Shown: piece after piece, positions 52,661 through 62,094 of the stretch | Layout of the letters: the number at the start of each line of letters is the position of its first letter | How positions within the stretch are numbered: the first letter of the stretch is position 1 | DNA from: Stutzerimonas stutzeri | GTDB taxonomy: Bacteria; Pseudomonadota; Gammaproteobacteria; Pseudomonadales; Pseudomonadaceae | DNA length: 64,000 bases | NCBI GenBank assembly: GCA_002387205.1 | Contig: DGLA01000002.1 | Coordinates: 62,001-126,000, forward strand | Direction of reading: 5' to 3' | Notes under the pieces: generated by a model | Database searches by the model: none | Told to the model about the DNA's origin: nothing | The model's input: the letters and a program-made list of their open reading frames with translations, nothing else | Translations under genes and position numbers: made by a program

Positions 52661-54505
52661 ATGGCCTTTACCATCGAAGTCGAAGAGTGGGTCGGCAGTG
52701 TCTGGCACCGCTTCATCACCCGCCGCGCCAGTCCAGATTTTCCCGACGCAAGCGTCGCGCTAGAAAGCATGCAGCGCCCGCTGTCGGTGCTGTTTCGCGC
52801 CATGGGCGGCGCCAGTGGAGTGGACGTTGGTGCCGCCAATTCACGGGACCTGATGCTGCGGCGCAACCTGTTGCAGCAGGTGGCCGGTACCTGCAAGCAA
52901 CTTCCGGTGGCATGGTGTGATTCTGGCAATCTGCGCCTGCCGCAGAGCCTGGCCGTCTACCCCGAGCGATCACTCAACGAAGACCTCTACCGCTGGCTGG
53001 CACTGCTTGCGGCCCAGGCGGGCGAGATGCGCCACTGGGCGCGTGACAACCAGCGCTGGACCCAGGCCATCCTCGAACGATTCCCTGCCATGCGCCCGCG
53101 CTATCACCGGCTGGTCGAGGCGCACCTGCAACTGCGCCCCGACCCTGCCAGCCTGCCGAAGGCCGAAGGCGCGCTGGAGCAGGCGCTATGCCGGGCCCTG
53201 CGCGAGCCGGGAAGCGTCAGTCAGTTCCCGCGCAGCGAGGTGGCGCCCTGGCCGCTGCCGATGTGGCTGTATCCAGCAGAGAACCTTGGCGTGCCTCAGG
53301 CTACTGAGCTGGCCGACGAGGACCAGGACAATAACCTGCAGGCGCCGCCTACCGAGCAGAAGGGGATGCGCAAGCGCGCCAAGCGTGTCGAAGACAGCAC
53401 CAGCAAGGGCGGGCTGATGCTGTTCCGCCTGGAAAACCTGTTCAGCTGGTCCGAGCATGTCGAGCTTGATCGTCAGGGCGATGACAGTGAAAACGAAGAC
53501 GCCTCGCGTGTCGCCGAAGATCTCGACGAAATTGCCATGTCGCGTCAGCGGATGCGCAAGGGCGGCGGACTCAAGCTTCACCTGGACTTGCCGCCAAGCG
53601 ACGTCGATGACATTCCGCTGGGCCAGGGTATCAAGTTGCCGGAGTGGGACTACCGCAAGCAGCGGATGCAGGACGATTTCGTCAACCTGCAGATGATGCT
53701 GCCGCGCGGTTCGGAGCCCAAGGGGCTGCCGCTGCGCCTCAGCCCACTGGCGCGCAAGCTGCGTCGGCAGTTCGAGCACCTGCGCAACGACCGGCAATGG
53801 CTGCGCGCCCAACCACAGGGTTCCGAACTGGATATGCAGGCCTGGCTGGATTTTCATGTCGAGCGCCAGCACGGCCAATGTGCGGAGCGCGGGCTGTTCA
53901 TGGAGCAACGGCAGAACCGTCGTGATCTGGCCTGCCTGCTGCTGGCCGACCTGTCCATGTCCACCGACGCGCACCTGGACGACGAGCACAAGGTAATCGA
54001 TGTGATCACAGATAGCCTGCTGCTCTTCGGCGAGGCGCTCTCGGCAGTGGGCGACGATTTTGCGCTGTATGGTTTCTCCTCGCTGCGTCGGCAGCAGGTG
54101 CGGATGCAGGAACTCAAGAGCTTCAGGCAGCGCTACGGCGACGATACCCGCGGACGCATCCAGGCGCTCAAGCCCGGTTACTACACCCGCATGGGCGCCG
54201 CGATCCGCCAGGCCACCGAGCTGCTCGGCAACTGCCAGCAACGGCGCAAGCTGTTGCTGCTGGTGACTGATGGCAAGCCCAATGACCTTGATCTCTACGA
54301 AGGCCGCTACGGCGTCGAAGACACCCGCCAGGCGGTGCTCGAAGCGCGGCGCAAGGGGCTGTTGCCGTTCTGCATCACTATCGACAGCGAGGCCGGTGAC
54401 TATCTGCCACATATGTTCGGCGCCAACGGCTACACCCTGATCAAGGACCCGCAGCAGTTGCCGTTCCGCCTGCCGCAGCTGTATCGGCAGCTGACGAAGG
54501 AGTAG
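52661..54505 (+). CDS. norD: NO reductase activation protein NorD
   Basis: 614 residues. The C-terminal von Willebrand A domain has the MIDAS motif DLSMS at 430-434 (LLLADLSMSTDAHLDDEHKVIDV) with VTDGKPNDLDLYEGRYGVEDTRQAVLEARRKG. A charged middle region (~225-300) precedes it. NorD pairs with the MoxR ATPase NirQ to mature NorCB. It follows norB by 81 bases. Confidence 0.95.
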   Translation: MAFTIEVEEWVGSVWHRFITRRASPDFPDASVALESMQRPLSVLFRAMGGASGVDVGAANSRDLMLRRNLLQQVAGTCKQLPVAWCDSGNLRLPQSLAVYPERSLNEDLYRWLALLAAQAGEMRHWARDNQRWTQAILERFPAMRPRYHRLVEAHLQLRPDPASLPKAEGALEQALCRALREPGSVSQFPRSEVAPWPLPMWLYPAENLGVPQATELADEDQDNNLQAPPTEQKGMRKRAKRVEDSTSKGGLMLFRLENLFSWSEHVELDRQGDDSENEDASRVAEDLDEIAMSRQRMRKGGGLKLHLDLPPSDVDDIPLGQGIKLPEWDYRKQRMQDDFVNLQMMLPRGSEPKGLPLRLSPLARKLRRQFEHLRNDRQWLRAQPQGSELDMQAWLDFHVERQHGQCAERGLFMEQRQNRRDLACLLLADLSMSTDAHLDDEHKVIDVITDSLLLFGEALSAVGDDFALYGFSSLRRQQVRMQELKSFRQRYGDDTRGRIQALKPGYYTRMGAAIRQATELLGNCQQRRKLLLLVTDGKPNDLDLYEGRYGVEDTRQAVLEARRKGLLPFCITIDSEAGDYLPHMFGANGYTLIKDPQQLPFRLPQLYRQLTKE

Positions 54506-54519
54506 GGATGGAGGCGCAG

Positions 54520-54596
54520 GAAGCTAGAAGCTAGAAGCCCGAAGCTGGGAGCTGGGAGCTGGGAGCTGGAAGCCGGAAGCTGGAAGCTGGAAGCTG
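54520..54596. repeat. Heptamer tandem repeat, 11 units
   Basis: Eleven contiguous 7-base units of GAAGCTG and variants (GAAGCTA, GAAGCCC, GGAGCTG, GAAGCCG) fill 77 bases between norD and dnrP. The last three units are identical. Stops in at least one frame make coding unlikely. Confidence 0.85.
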
Positions 54597-54660
54597 TTTC
54601 CTCGCTGCAGGTGGACGCAGGCTATGCGAGGGGCGAGGTCGCTTCCTTTGGCTATCAAGC

Positions 54661-54694
54661 CGCCTGATGGATCGGGTAAGGCGTGATCCAACCC
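54661..54694. repeat. Fragment of the GTAGGGTGGAT repeat family
   Basis: GATGGATCGGGTAAGGCGTGATCCAACCC resembles the right half of the element at 7298-7369 (GGTGGATCGATGAAGCGCGATCCACCC). It appears to be a decayed copy. Confidence 0.4.
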
Positions 54695-54749
54695 TGCCTG
54701 CCAGGGGCGGTAAGCTCAGGCGAGCAGCCGCTGCCGGGCATTCTGTCCC

Positions 54750-54941
54750 CTAGAAAAGGTTGCGTGGCAGCCAGATGATCATCACCGCACAAAAGACGGC
54801 GAGTGCAATACAGAACAGCAGAAAGTTGCGCTGCCGCCGGGCGCCGGCGGTTTCGGCCAGGGCCGGCAGGGGCATGCCGCAATTCTGGCATTCGGCTTCC
54901 TGGGGGGGATTGTCCTGTTGGCAATAAAGGCACTTGGGCAT
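54750..54941 (-). CDS. dnrP: DnrP-like small zinc-ribbon membrane protein
   Basis: 63 residues. A CLYC...CQNC zinc ribbon (residues 4-24) is followed by one membrane helix (NFLLFCIALAVFCAVMIIWL). It matches the small DnrP protein encoded next to dnr genes in pseudomonads; function unknown. An FNR-type box lies 54 bases upstream. Confidence 0.82.
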   Translation of the reverse strand: MPKCLYCQQDNPPQEAECQNCGMPLPALAETAGARRQRNFLLFCIALAVFCAVMIIWLPRNLF

Positions 54942-54994
54942 GGCAACTTCCTCATCAATGAAGGCAGCTTGCCACGGCGATGTGCTGAGGGCGG

Positions 54995-55008
54995 TTGACC
55001 GGGATCAA
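54995..55008 (-). promoter_or_regulatory. DNR/FNR box for dnrP
   Basis: TTGACCGGGATCAA fits TTGAY-N4-ATCAA. It lies between the dnrP start and the dnrD 3' end, both minus strand, so dnrP is the only gene it can serve. Spacing to the ATG is about 60 bases from the box centre. Confidence 0.78.
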
Positions 55009-55048
55009 CCGCCGCCGAACGGGCATTTCGCACGGGCAGGGCGCCACC

Positions 55049-55732
55049 TCATTCGAATTGCTCGAGGCGCTCCCGATCGAGAATGGTGATCTGCCGACCG
55101 TCCTGGCGGATGACGGCTTCGTCGATCAGGCGCCGCATGATCCTCGAAAAGGTTTCCGGCTGGATCGACAGGTGCCCCGCAATCAGCTGCTTGGCCATTG
55201 GCAGCTCGAAGCTGTTGCCGCCCTCACGTACCCGTGCCAGTTGAGTCATCAGGTAGCGCACCACACGGTGCGTGGCGTTCTTGAGCGATAGCGTTTCGAT
55301 CTCGTTGATGCGCTGGTGCAGGCGCACACTGAGTTTGCCAAGCAGGGCGAAGGACAGCCGCTGGTTGGCTTCCAGCAAGCGCATGTAGGCGGCGTTGGAG
55401 AAGCGGTAGACCTGCGTCGGGCAGACGGACTGCGCCGAGGCGACATAATTGGGCGTGTCCATGAGCATCATGGCTTCAGCGAATGTCTGCCGATTGCCGA
55501 TGACTTCGAACACTTTTTCCTGCCCGTCGGGCGTCAGGCGGTAGATCTTGATCGCGCCGGAGATAACGAAATAGAACGAATGCGCCGGCTCGCCCTGATG
55601 GAACAGGTTGTCGCCCTTGTCCAGGTTGAGCAATTGGCTGGCACCCATCAGCTCATCCATCTGCTCGTCATTCAACGGCTCGAACAGATGGTGGCTGCGG
55701 AGAATCTGGTTGTGTACGCGGTGAAGCACCAT
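55049..55732 (-). CDS. dnrD: NO-responsive FNR-family regulator DnrD (Dnr)
   Basis: 227 residues from MVLHRVHNQILRSHHLF; AGGA lies 8 bases upstream. An ATG three codons earlier is possible. It has a cyclic-nucleotide-binding-like sensor (DNLFHQGEPAHSFYFVISGAIKIYRLTPDGQEKVFEVI), a long dimer helix (LSVRLHQRINEIETLSLKNATHRVVRYLM) and an HTH (GHLSIQPETFSRIMRRL). The FNR iron-sulfur cysteines are absent; Dnr proteins sense NO through heme. It is the likely activator of nir, nor and dnrP. Confidence 0.93.
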   Translation of the reverse strand: MVLHRVHNQILRSHHLFEPLNDEQMDELMGASQLLNLDKGDNLFHQGEPAHSFYFVISGAIKIYRLTPDGQEKVFEVIGNRQTFAEAMMLMDTPNYVASAQSVCPTQVYRFSNAAYMRLLEANQRLSFALLGKLSVRLHQRINEIETLSLKNATHRVVRYLMTQLARVREGGNSFELPMAKQLIAGHLSIQPETFSRIMRRLIDEAVIRQDGRQITILDRERLEQFE

Positions 55733-55741
55733 GCAAGGCAT

Positions 55742-56081
55742 CCTGTTTCTAAGAATTGGCTGTTCGCAACTGCTCAGCGGAGCGAACAGATCGTCTCGTT
55801 CATGCTGTCTGCGTCGCCGACGGCTCGGCAGGGATGCTCGGACGCTGAGCCTGTTGAGCCTAGTTCAACTGCAGGCCTCGAGTATTGATGCAGGCCATTG
55901 TTGTGGTTGCCGGCTTGGCCGCCGCGCCACGAGGCATGCCTTGTCTCCCTGAAAGCTTCGCTTCAATTCCGCTGCGGCGCGGCAAACACCCCGGGTGCCT
56001 GCAGCTGTAGCGCCTGGCTCCTGCCAATCGCCCCCGTCGGTTCGCTCGGTCACGCCGTGTCTACTGCCTGCCGCGGACGGG
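55742..56081. other. 340-base noncoding region upstream of dnrD
   Basis: It separates dnrD from the next upstream minus-strand gene and should contain the dnrD promoter. No exact FNR box was found; a TTGA-N7-TCAA sequence at 55854-55868 has one base too many in the spacer. Short frames here have no support. Confidence 0.4.
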
Positions 56082-56273
56082 TCATGCCGTCGCGGCCGCA
56101 TCGGTGGACAGTTGGCCACTGGCGGCAGCTGGTGCAGCCGATTGGCCGTGGTCGTGGTGGATGACCGCTGCCTGGGTGGTGTTGATGGCCATGTCGAGTG
56201 CAACGCCGCTGGCCAGTGCAAGGATGGTTGCCATGGCCAGGCCCCAGGCCAAGGGTTGGATAACTGCTTTCAT
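56082..56273 (-). CDS. Small secreted or membrane-anchored protein of unknown function
   Basis: 63 residues. A strong GGAGG lies 5 bases before the ATG. The N-terminus (MKAVIQPLAWGLAMATILALASGVALDMA) is a signal or anchor helix; then a His-rich patch (VIHHDHGQSAA) and an Ala/Ser-rich tail. It is 61 bases downstream of dnrN and probably in its operon. The His patch could bind metal; that is speculation. Confidence 0.7.
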   Translation of the reverse strand: MKAVIQPLAWGLAMATILALASGVALDMAINTTQAAVIHHDHGQSAAPAAASGQLSTDAAATA

Positions 56274-56334
56274 ATCGCCTCCACTAGAGCCGGCACGTGG
56301 GTCGGGATGACCCGCGTGGTGCGTTCACCTGACC

Positions 56335-57003
56335 TCACTGCGAAGCCTTGATGAACAGAATGTTGTTTTCCAGGTGAATGTGTTGCATCAGATCGTCACG
56401 CATCTCCTCCAGCCCGCCATATAGCGCGCGCCAGGTATTGCAGGCGTTTGCCGGCGGGGTGATGTCGTCTGTCAGCGCGGCCAGGCGATCCAGTGCGATG
56501 CCGTGCTGGTCGTGCTCGTAGCGCATCACCGCAATCGGGCCTTGCTCGCTGGGCACGCGCATTCCGCGGCGGATCATGGGGAAAAGTACCTGTTCCTCCT
56601 TGAGCATGTGGCTTTCCAGCTCCTGCTGCATGCCCCACAGATGCTCGGCGAGCCCGACCGGGCAGTCCGGTTTGTTGCCATGAACCTGCTCGACACGGCT
56701 GGCCAGGCGGATCAGCTCCGGGAACTGCTCACGGTGCCGCTCATGAAAGCGTTCCAGGAGATGATTGATCAGGGTGTCGGAGGGGACATTACGCCAATCG
56801 GTTTCGTGCTCAGCCTCAGCGCCCAAAGCCGTCAGCTCGTCTGCGATGCGCTGGGCATCCAGCTCGCGCCGGGCGGCGGCGTCACGAAGCGGGGTATCGC
56901 CGCCACAGCAGAAGTCCAGCTTGTACCGGCGAAATAGGCGAGTGGCGCCAGGGATCAGGCAGGCCAGGCTGCCCAGGGTTTGCTCGGTAGACACGCTTGT
57001 CAT
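56335..57003 (-). CDS. dnrN: Iron-sulfur cluster repair di-iron protein DnrN/YtfE
   Basis: 222 residues. The N-terminal ScdA_N domain has LDFCCGGDTPLRDAA (Cys-Cys at ~31-32). The hemerythrin-like domain has di-iron ligands in HERHREQFPEL, ESHMLKEEQVLFP, RYEHDQHGIALDRL and DLMQHIHLENNILF. Such proteins repair iron-sulfur clusters damaged by NO. It diverges from norR, and a sigma-54 promoter with NorR boxes lies upstream. Confidence 0.94.
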   Translation of the reverse strand: MTSVSTEQTLGSLACLIPGATRLFRRYKLDFCCGGDTPLRDAAARRELDAQRIADELTALGAEAEHETDWRNVPSDTLINHLLERFHERHREQFPELIRLASRVEQVHGNKPDCPVGLAEHLWGMQQELESHMLKEEQVLFPMIRRGMRVPSEQGPIAVMRYEHDQHGIALDRLAALTDDITPPANACNTWRALYGGLEEMRDDLMQHIHLENNILFIKASQ

Positions 57004-57042
57004 GGTGGGAATCCGCGAAATGGCCTCGATACGCTGCCTATC

Positions 57043-57057
57043 GCAATCGCTATGCCA
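57043..57057 (-). promoter_or_regulatory. Sigma-54 promoter for dnrN
   Basis: On the minus strand TGGCATAGCGATTGC has GG and GC separated by exactly 10 bases, the -24/-12 pattern. The start would be near 57031, giving a leader of about 28 bases before the dnrN ATG. Confidence 0.8.
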
Positions 57058-57080
57058 TCCCTATCTATCTGTTTTTCAAG

Positions 57081-57093
57081 CGTTAAAAAAACG
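57081..57093. promoter_or_regulatory. NorR-type box 1
   Basis: CGTTAAAAAAACG fits the core GT-N7-AC of NorR enhancer sites, with outer bases C/G instead of G/C. It is the site nearest the sigma-54 promoter. Confidence 0.55.
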
Positions 57094-57097
57094 CATT

Positions 57098-57110
57098 GGT
57101 CAAAACTACC
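57098..57110. promoter_or_regulatory. NorR-type box 2
   Basis: GGTCAAAACTACC matches GGT-N7-ACC, the NorR consensus reported for Ralstonia eutropha. Its centre is 17 bases from box 1. Confidence 0.7.
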
Positions 57111-57122
57111 GAGGCGGGTTAG

Positions 57123-57135
57123 GGTTGAAAAAACC
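57123..57135. promoter_or_regulatory. NorR-type box 3
   Basis: GGTTGAAAAAACC matches GGT-N7-ACC. Its centre is 25 bases from box 2 and about 20 bases before the norR start, so NorR may also repress its own gene. Confidence 0.7.
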
Positions 57136-57153
57136 ATAAGGGTATGAAAGACC

Positions 57154-58680
<1,527 letters not shown>

Positions 58681-58786
58681 GCTGAGCCCTGTCTCGTCGC
58701 GGCTGGCGGGCGGTCCGCCAGTCGGTGCGAGTCGTCTTGCTGGCGGGGTGGTCTAAGGTTCAATCACCACGATCGAGGAGACGCCC

Positions 58787-58996
58787 ATGGCTCTGGACCA
58801 TGAACAGTTCCAAACGCTGCTGACCGAGGCCCAGGCGCATGCCGACCGGGCCGCCAGCGAGAACAACCCGCAGCACTACCAACAGGCCTTCGAAGCCAGC
58901 CTCAAGGCCATGCGCCTGCTGGCGGAGGAATCCGGCGCCTGGCGGCAGATGGTGGCCCGCGCTACCGAGGAGTTCGAGGGAGACGAGGGAATCTAG
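58787..58996 (+). CDS. Small hypothetical protein
   Basis: 69 residues, acidic and helical (MALDHEQFQTLLTEAQAHAD, FEASLKAMRLLAEESGAWRQM). GAGGAG lies about 7 bases before the ATG, which supports translation. It follows norR by 106 bases on the same strand. No family recognised. Confidence 0.65.
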   Translation: MALDHEQFQTLLTEAQAHADRAASENNPQHYQQAFEASLKAMRLLAEESGAWRQMVARATEEFEGDEGI

Positions 58997-59258
58997 CCTG
59001 GCCGAAAACCCGCTAAAGGCTGCTGGTTGAGCGAGAAACCTGCAGCCTGCCTGCAAGGGTGGATTGGCGGGCCCCGCTGCAGCCTGAATCACTCTGCTGG
59101 CATCTGCAGGCAGGCGCTCCGGTGGCCAGTCTCCCTTGACGCTCATCAATGCCGATCGCCGGCCTAGTACCTAGACTGCCGGCCTCCCGTCCCTTCCCGG
59201 ACGGCCGCCTGTGCCTGTTGGCGCCGGCGCGCATGATTTCGATTGTCTAGGAGTTGCC

Positions 59259-60254
59259 ATGCACCTGGTCTGTCCGGCAGGAAGCCTGCCCGCGCTCAAG
59301 GCCGCCGTCCAGCAGGGCGCCGATGCCATCTATGTCGGTTTTCGTGACGACACCAATGCCCGCCATTTCGCCGGTCTCAACCTCGACGAAAAACAGCTCG
59401 ACAAGGGCTTGCAGCTGATTCGTCAAAAGCGTCGCCAGCTGTATATCGCCGTCAATACCTATGCCCAGCCTGACGGCTGGTCCCGCTGGCAGCGAGCCGT
59501 GGACCAGGCGGCGGATTTGAACGTGGACGCACTCATCGCGGCGGATCCCGGGGTGCTGGGCTATGCCGCCAAACGTCATCCGCAGCTCAATCTCCACCTC
59601 TCTGTGCAGGGCTCGGCGACCAATGCCGAGGCGTTGGCGTTCTATCAGCAGCGCTACAACATCAAGCGCGCCGTGCTACCCCGGGTGCTTTCGCTCAAAC
59701 AGGTCAGACAGGTGGCCGCCAGCAGCCCGGTGCCGATCGAGGTGTTCGCCTTTGGCAGCCTGTGCATCATGGCCGAGGGGCGCTGCCACCTGTCTTCCTA
59801 CCTCACGGGCGAGTCGCCGAATCTGTGTGGTGTCTGCTCGCCAGCCAAGGCGGTGCGCTGGAGCGAAGAGCCGGAGGGGCTGACTTCACGCTTGAACAAC
59901 GTGCTGATCGATCGCTATGCCGAAGGCGAGTCGGCCGGCTATCCGACCCTTTGCAAGGGCCGCTTCATGGTCAACGGCGAGCGCTTTCATGCCCTGGAAG
60001 AACCCACCAGCCTGAACACCCTGGACCTGATTCCGGAGCTGGCGGCCATTGGCGTCACGGCCATGAAGATCGAGGGTCGACAGCGCAGCCCGGCCTATGT
60101 CGAACAGGTCACCCGGGTCTGGCGTGCGGCGCTGGATGCCTATCTGAACGCGCCGCAGCGCTATGCGGTGCAGCCAGACTGGCGCGCGGTACTCGATGGG
60201 CTTTCCGAGGGCTCGCAAACCACGCTGGGCGCCTACCACCGGGCATGGCAATGA
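59259..60254 (+). CDS. ubiU: Oxygen-independent ubiquinone hydroxylation protein UbiU
   Basis: 331 residues. U32 peptidase-like fold: CPAGSLPALKAAVQQGADAIYVGF at the N-terminus. Cys169, Cys176, Cys193 and Cys232 stand at the positions that bind the [4Fe-4S] cluster in E. coli UbiU; Cys190 is extra. UbiU-UbiV hydroxylate ubiquinone precursors without O2, with prephenate as the oxygen donor. TAGGAG precedes the ATG. Confidence 0.95.
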   Translation: MHLVCPAGSLPALKAAVQQGADAIYVGFRDDTNARHFAGLNLDEKQLDKGLQLIRQKRRQLYIAVNTYAQPDGWSRWQRAVDQAADLNVDALIAADPGVLGYAAKRHPQLNLHLSVQGSATNAEALAFYQQRYNIKRAVLPRVLSLKQVRQVAASSPVPIEVFAFGSLCIMAEGRCHLSSYLTGESPNLCGVCSPAKAVRWSEEPEGLTSRLNNVLIDRYAEGESAGYPTLCKGRFMVNGERFHALEEPTSLNTLDLIPELAAIGVTAMKIEGRQRSPAYVEQVTRVWRAALDAYLNAPQRYAVQPDWRAVLDGLSEGSQTTLGAYHRAWQ

Positions 60255-60265
60255 AGGAGCGAACC

Positions 60266-61156
60266 ATGAAACTCAGCCTCGGCCCCGTGCTGTTCTACTG
60301 GGATCGGCAGCAGACCCTGGATTTCTATGCAGACATGGCCGGCCAGCCGCTGGACGTCATCTACCTCGGCGAAACCGTCTGCTCAAAACGCCGCAGCATG
60401 GGCCTGGACGACTGGATCGGCCTGGCTCGCGAACTGGCGGGGGAGACGTCCGCGCAAATGGTGCTCTCCGGCCTGACGCTGGTGGAAGCCGCCTCGGAGC
60501 TGTCCGGCCTGCGCCGCCTCTGTGACAACGGCGAGCTGCTGGTGGAAGCCAATGACATGGGCGCGGTGCACTACCTGTCGCAGAAGAACCTGCCCTTTGT
60601 CGGCGGGCCGGCGCTCAACCTCTATAACGGCCACGCCCTGGCCGAGCTGGTCGAAAGTGGCATGTGCCGGTGGGTGCCACCGGTGGAAATGTCGGGTGCC
60701 ATGATCCGCAGCGCCCGCGCCCAGTTGGAGCAGCTGGAGGTAGAACTGCCGGAAATCGAAATCTTCGCCTACGGTCATTTGCCGCTGGCCTATTCCGCAC
60801 GTTGCTTTACCGCACGGGCGGAAAACCGCCCGAAGGACGATTGCCAGTTCTGCTGCCAGAACTATCCGGAAGGTATTCCCTTGTTGAGCCAGGAAGGCGA
60901 AGCGTTGTTCACCATCAACGGGATCCAGACCCTGTCTGCCTCGGTCAGCAATCTGCTGGCGGATTATCCGGCACTGGCGGCCAGCGGAGCAGAACTGCTG
61001 CGTCTGAGCCCACGGGCCGCTGGAATGTCCGACGTCATCAGGGCGTTCGATGCGGTGCGCAAGGGCGCGCTGCCGCCGCTCGCCGTCGAGGGTTGCAACG
61101 GTTACTGGCATGGCCAGCCCGGCATGCTGCGCGCAGAGGAGGCCGGCCTGTGCTGA
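60266..61156 (+). CDS. ubiV: Oxygen-independent ubiquinone hydroxylation protein UbiV
   Basis: 296 residues. U32 family: MKLSLGPVLFYWDRQQTLDFYADMAGQPLDVIYLGETVC. Cys39, Cys180, Cys193 and Cys197 coincide with the cluster ligands of E. coli UbiV (ARCFTAR, DDCQFCCQN). It forms a heterodimer with UbiU. It starts 11 bases after ubiU. Confidence 0.95.
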   Translation: MKLSLGPVLFYWDRQQTLDFYADMAGQPLDVIYLGETVCSKRRSMGLDDWIGLARELAGETSAQMVLSGLTLVEAASELSGLRRLCDNGELLVEANDMGAVHYLSQKNLPFVGGPALNLYNGHALAELVESGMCRWVPPVEMSGAMIRSARAQLEQLEVELPEIEIFAYGHLPLAYSARCFTARAENRPKDDCQFCCQNYPEGIPLLSQEGEALFTINGIQTLSASVSNLLADYPALAASGAELLRLSPRAAGMSDVIRAFDAVRKGALPPLAVEGCNGYWHGQPGMLRAEEAGLC

Positions 61157-61644
61157 AACCTCCTGCGCAGCTTCTGGCCCTTGGCGAACGACTGCTGCCC
61201 CTGGCGGCGCACACGCCATTTGCGTTGCAACGCCTGGCCCTTGAACGCAGCCTCAATCAGTTGTTCGCCGAACCCCTGGCAGACGACGCCTTCGAGGCGC
61301 TGGACGGGCACTGGATGCGTCTGGAGGTGGCAGACCTCAAGCTGGCCTGGTGCCTGACCTGCGAAGGGCAGCGCTTGCGTATCGCCGAGCAGGCACCGGT
61401 CGAGGTCACCATTCGCGGTAACTGGCGGGAGTTCTTGCTGCTCGCCAGCCGCCAGGAAGACCCGGACACCCTGTTCTTCCGTCGCCGTCTGGTCATCGAA
61501 GGGGATACCGAGCTGGGCCTGGCCATCAAGAATCTGATCGACAGCCTTGACCCGGAAATGCTGCCGCCCTGGTTGTGGACGCTGTTGCAGCGTGCCGGTG
61601 AAGGGGTGGCGCAGGCGGGCCGGGCGCAACCGGCGCCCGTCTGA
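61150..61644 (+). CDS. ubiT: Anaerobic ubiquinone biosynthesis accessory factor UbiT (SCP2 domain)
   Basis: 164 residues with a GTG start at 61150, preceded by GAGGAGG and overlapping the ubiV stop. SCP2 lipid-binding domain: LDGHWMRLEVADLKLAWCLT, EVTIRGNWREFLLLASRQEDPDTLFFRRRLVIEGDTELGLAIKNLIDSLD. UbiT supports the anaerobic Ubi pathway, probably by holding the polyprenyl substrates. Confidence 0.92.
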   Translation: MLKPPAQLLALGERLLPLAAHTPFALQRLALERSLNQLFAEPLADDAFEALDGHWMRLEVADLKLAWCLTCEGQRLRIAEQAPVEVTIRGNWREFLLLASRQEDPDTLFFRRRLVIEGDTELGLAIKNLIDSLDPEMLPPWLWTLLQRAGEGVAQAGRAQPAPV

Positions 61645-62043
61645 TCAAACCGAGCGCAGCTGGTGTTTCGGCTGCATCCGGTCACTGGCGATGATCTCGC
61701 GCATGTCCTCGAACAAGGCGTTGGCTTCGGTCTCGCTGCAGTCCTCCCGGTAACGCTTGCGCAAGCCGTAGCTGCTAAGGGTGATGTGGACGTTGGCCGT
61801 TACGCCATGCTGCGCCAGGCAGGCACGGGCACAGTGCAGGGGGCAGCCATCGATGGCGAGGATCGCCCGGCCTGAATTGGCCTTGTTCACCAGTGAGCCG
61901 ACCCGGCCGCCGACACCGGCGATGCAGGACATTTCCGCAAGGCCGGCGCGGTCCAGGCGTACAGCGAGGGTGTTCGCCAGCTGCGCCACGTTGGAGCAGC
62001 CTGAGCAGGAATAGACCAGCGGGAGGTGGGCGGTACGGGGCAT
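61645..62043 (-). CDS. DGC-domain putative zinc-binding protein
   Basis: 132 residues. The family-naming motif is in ILAIDGCPLHCARACL. Additional cysteines are in VYSCSGCSNVAQLANTLA and SCIAGVGGRV, a pattern suited to Zn or iron-sulfur binding. Function unknown. Its stop abuts the ubiT stop (convergent). It is 51 bases downstream of the FNR-family regulator on the same strand and may be co-transcribed with it. Confidence 0.85.
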   Translation of the reverse strand: MPRTAHLPLVYSCSGCSNVAQLANTLAVRLDRAGLAEMSCIAGVGGRVGSLVNKANSGRAILAIDGCPLHCARACLAQHGVTANVHITLSSYGLRKRYREDCSETEANALFEDMREIIASDRMQPKHQLRSV

Positions 62044-62094
62044 TACGTTCTCCGGTCAGGCCGATGGGCTCGGCGTTGGTTGATATGCAGGCGA

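Noticed and set aside
54520..54596. CRISPR array
   Set aside because: Units are 7 bases with no spacers and no cas genes nearby.
55854..55868. TTGA-N7-TCAA as an FNR box for dnrD
   Set aside because: The spacer is one base longer than in real FNR boxes and the flanking positions do not fit.
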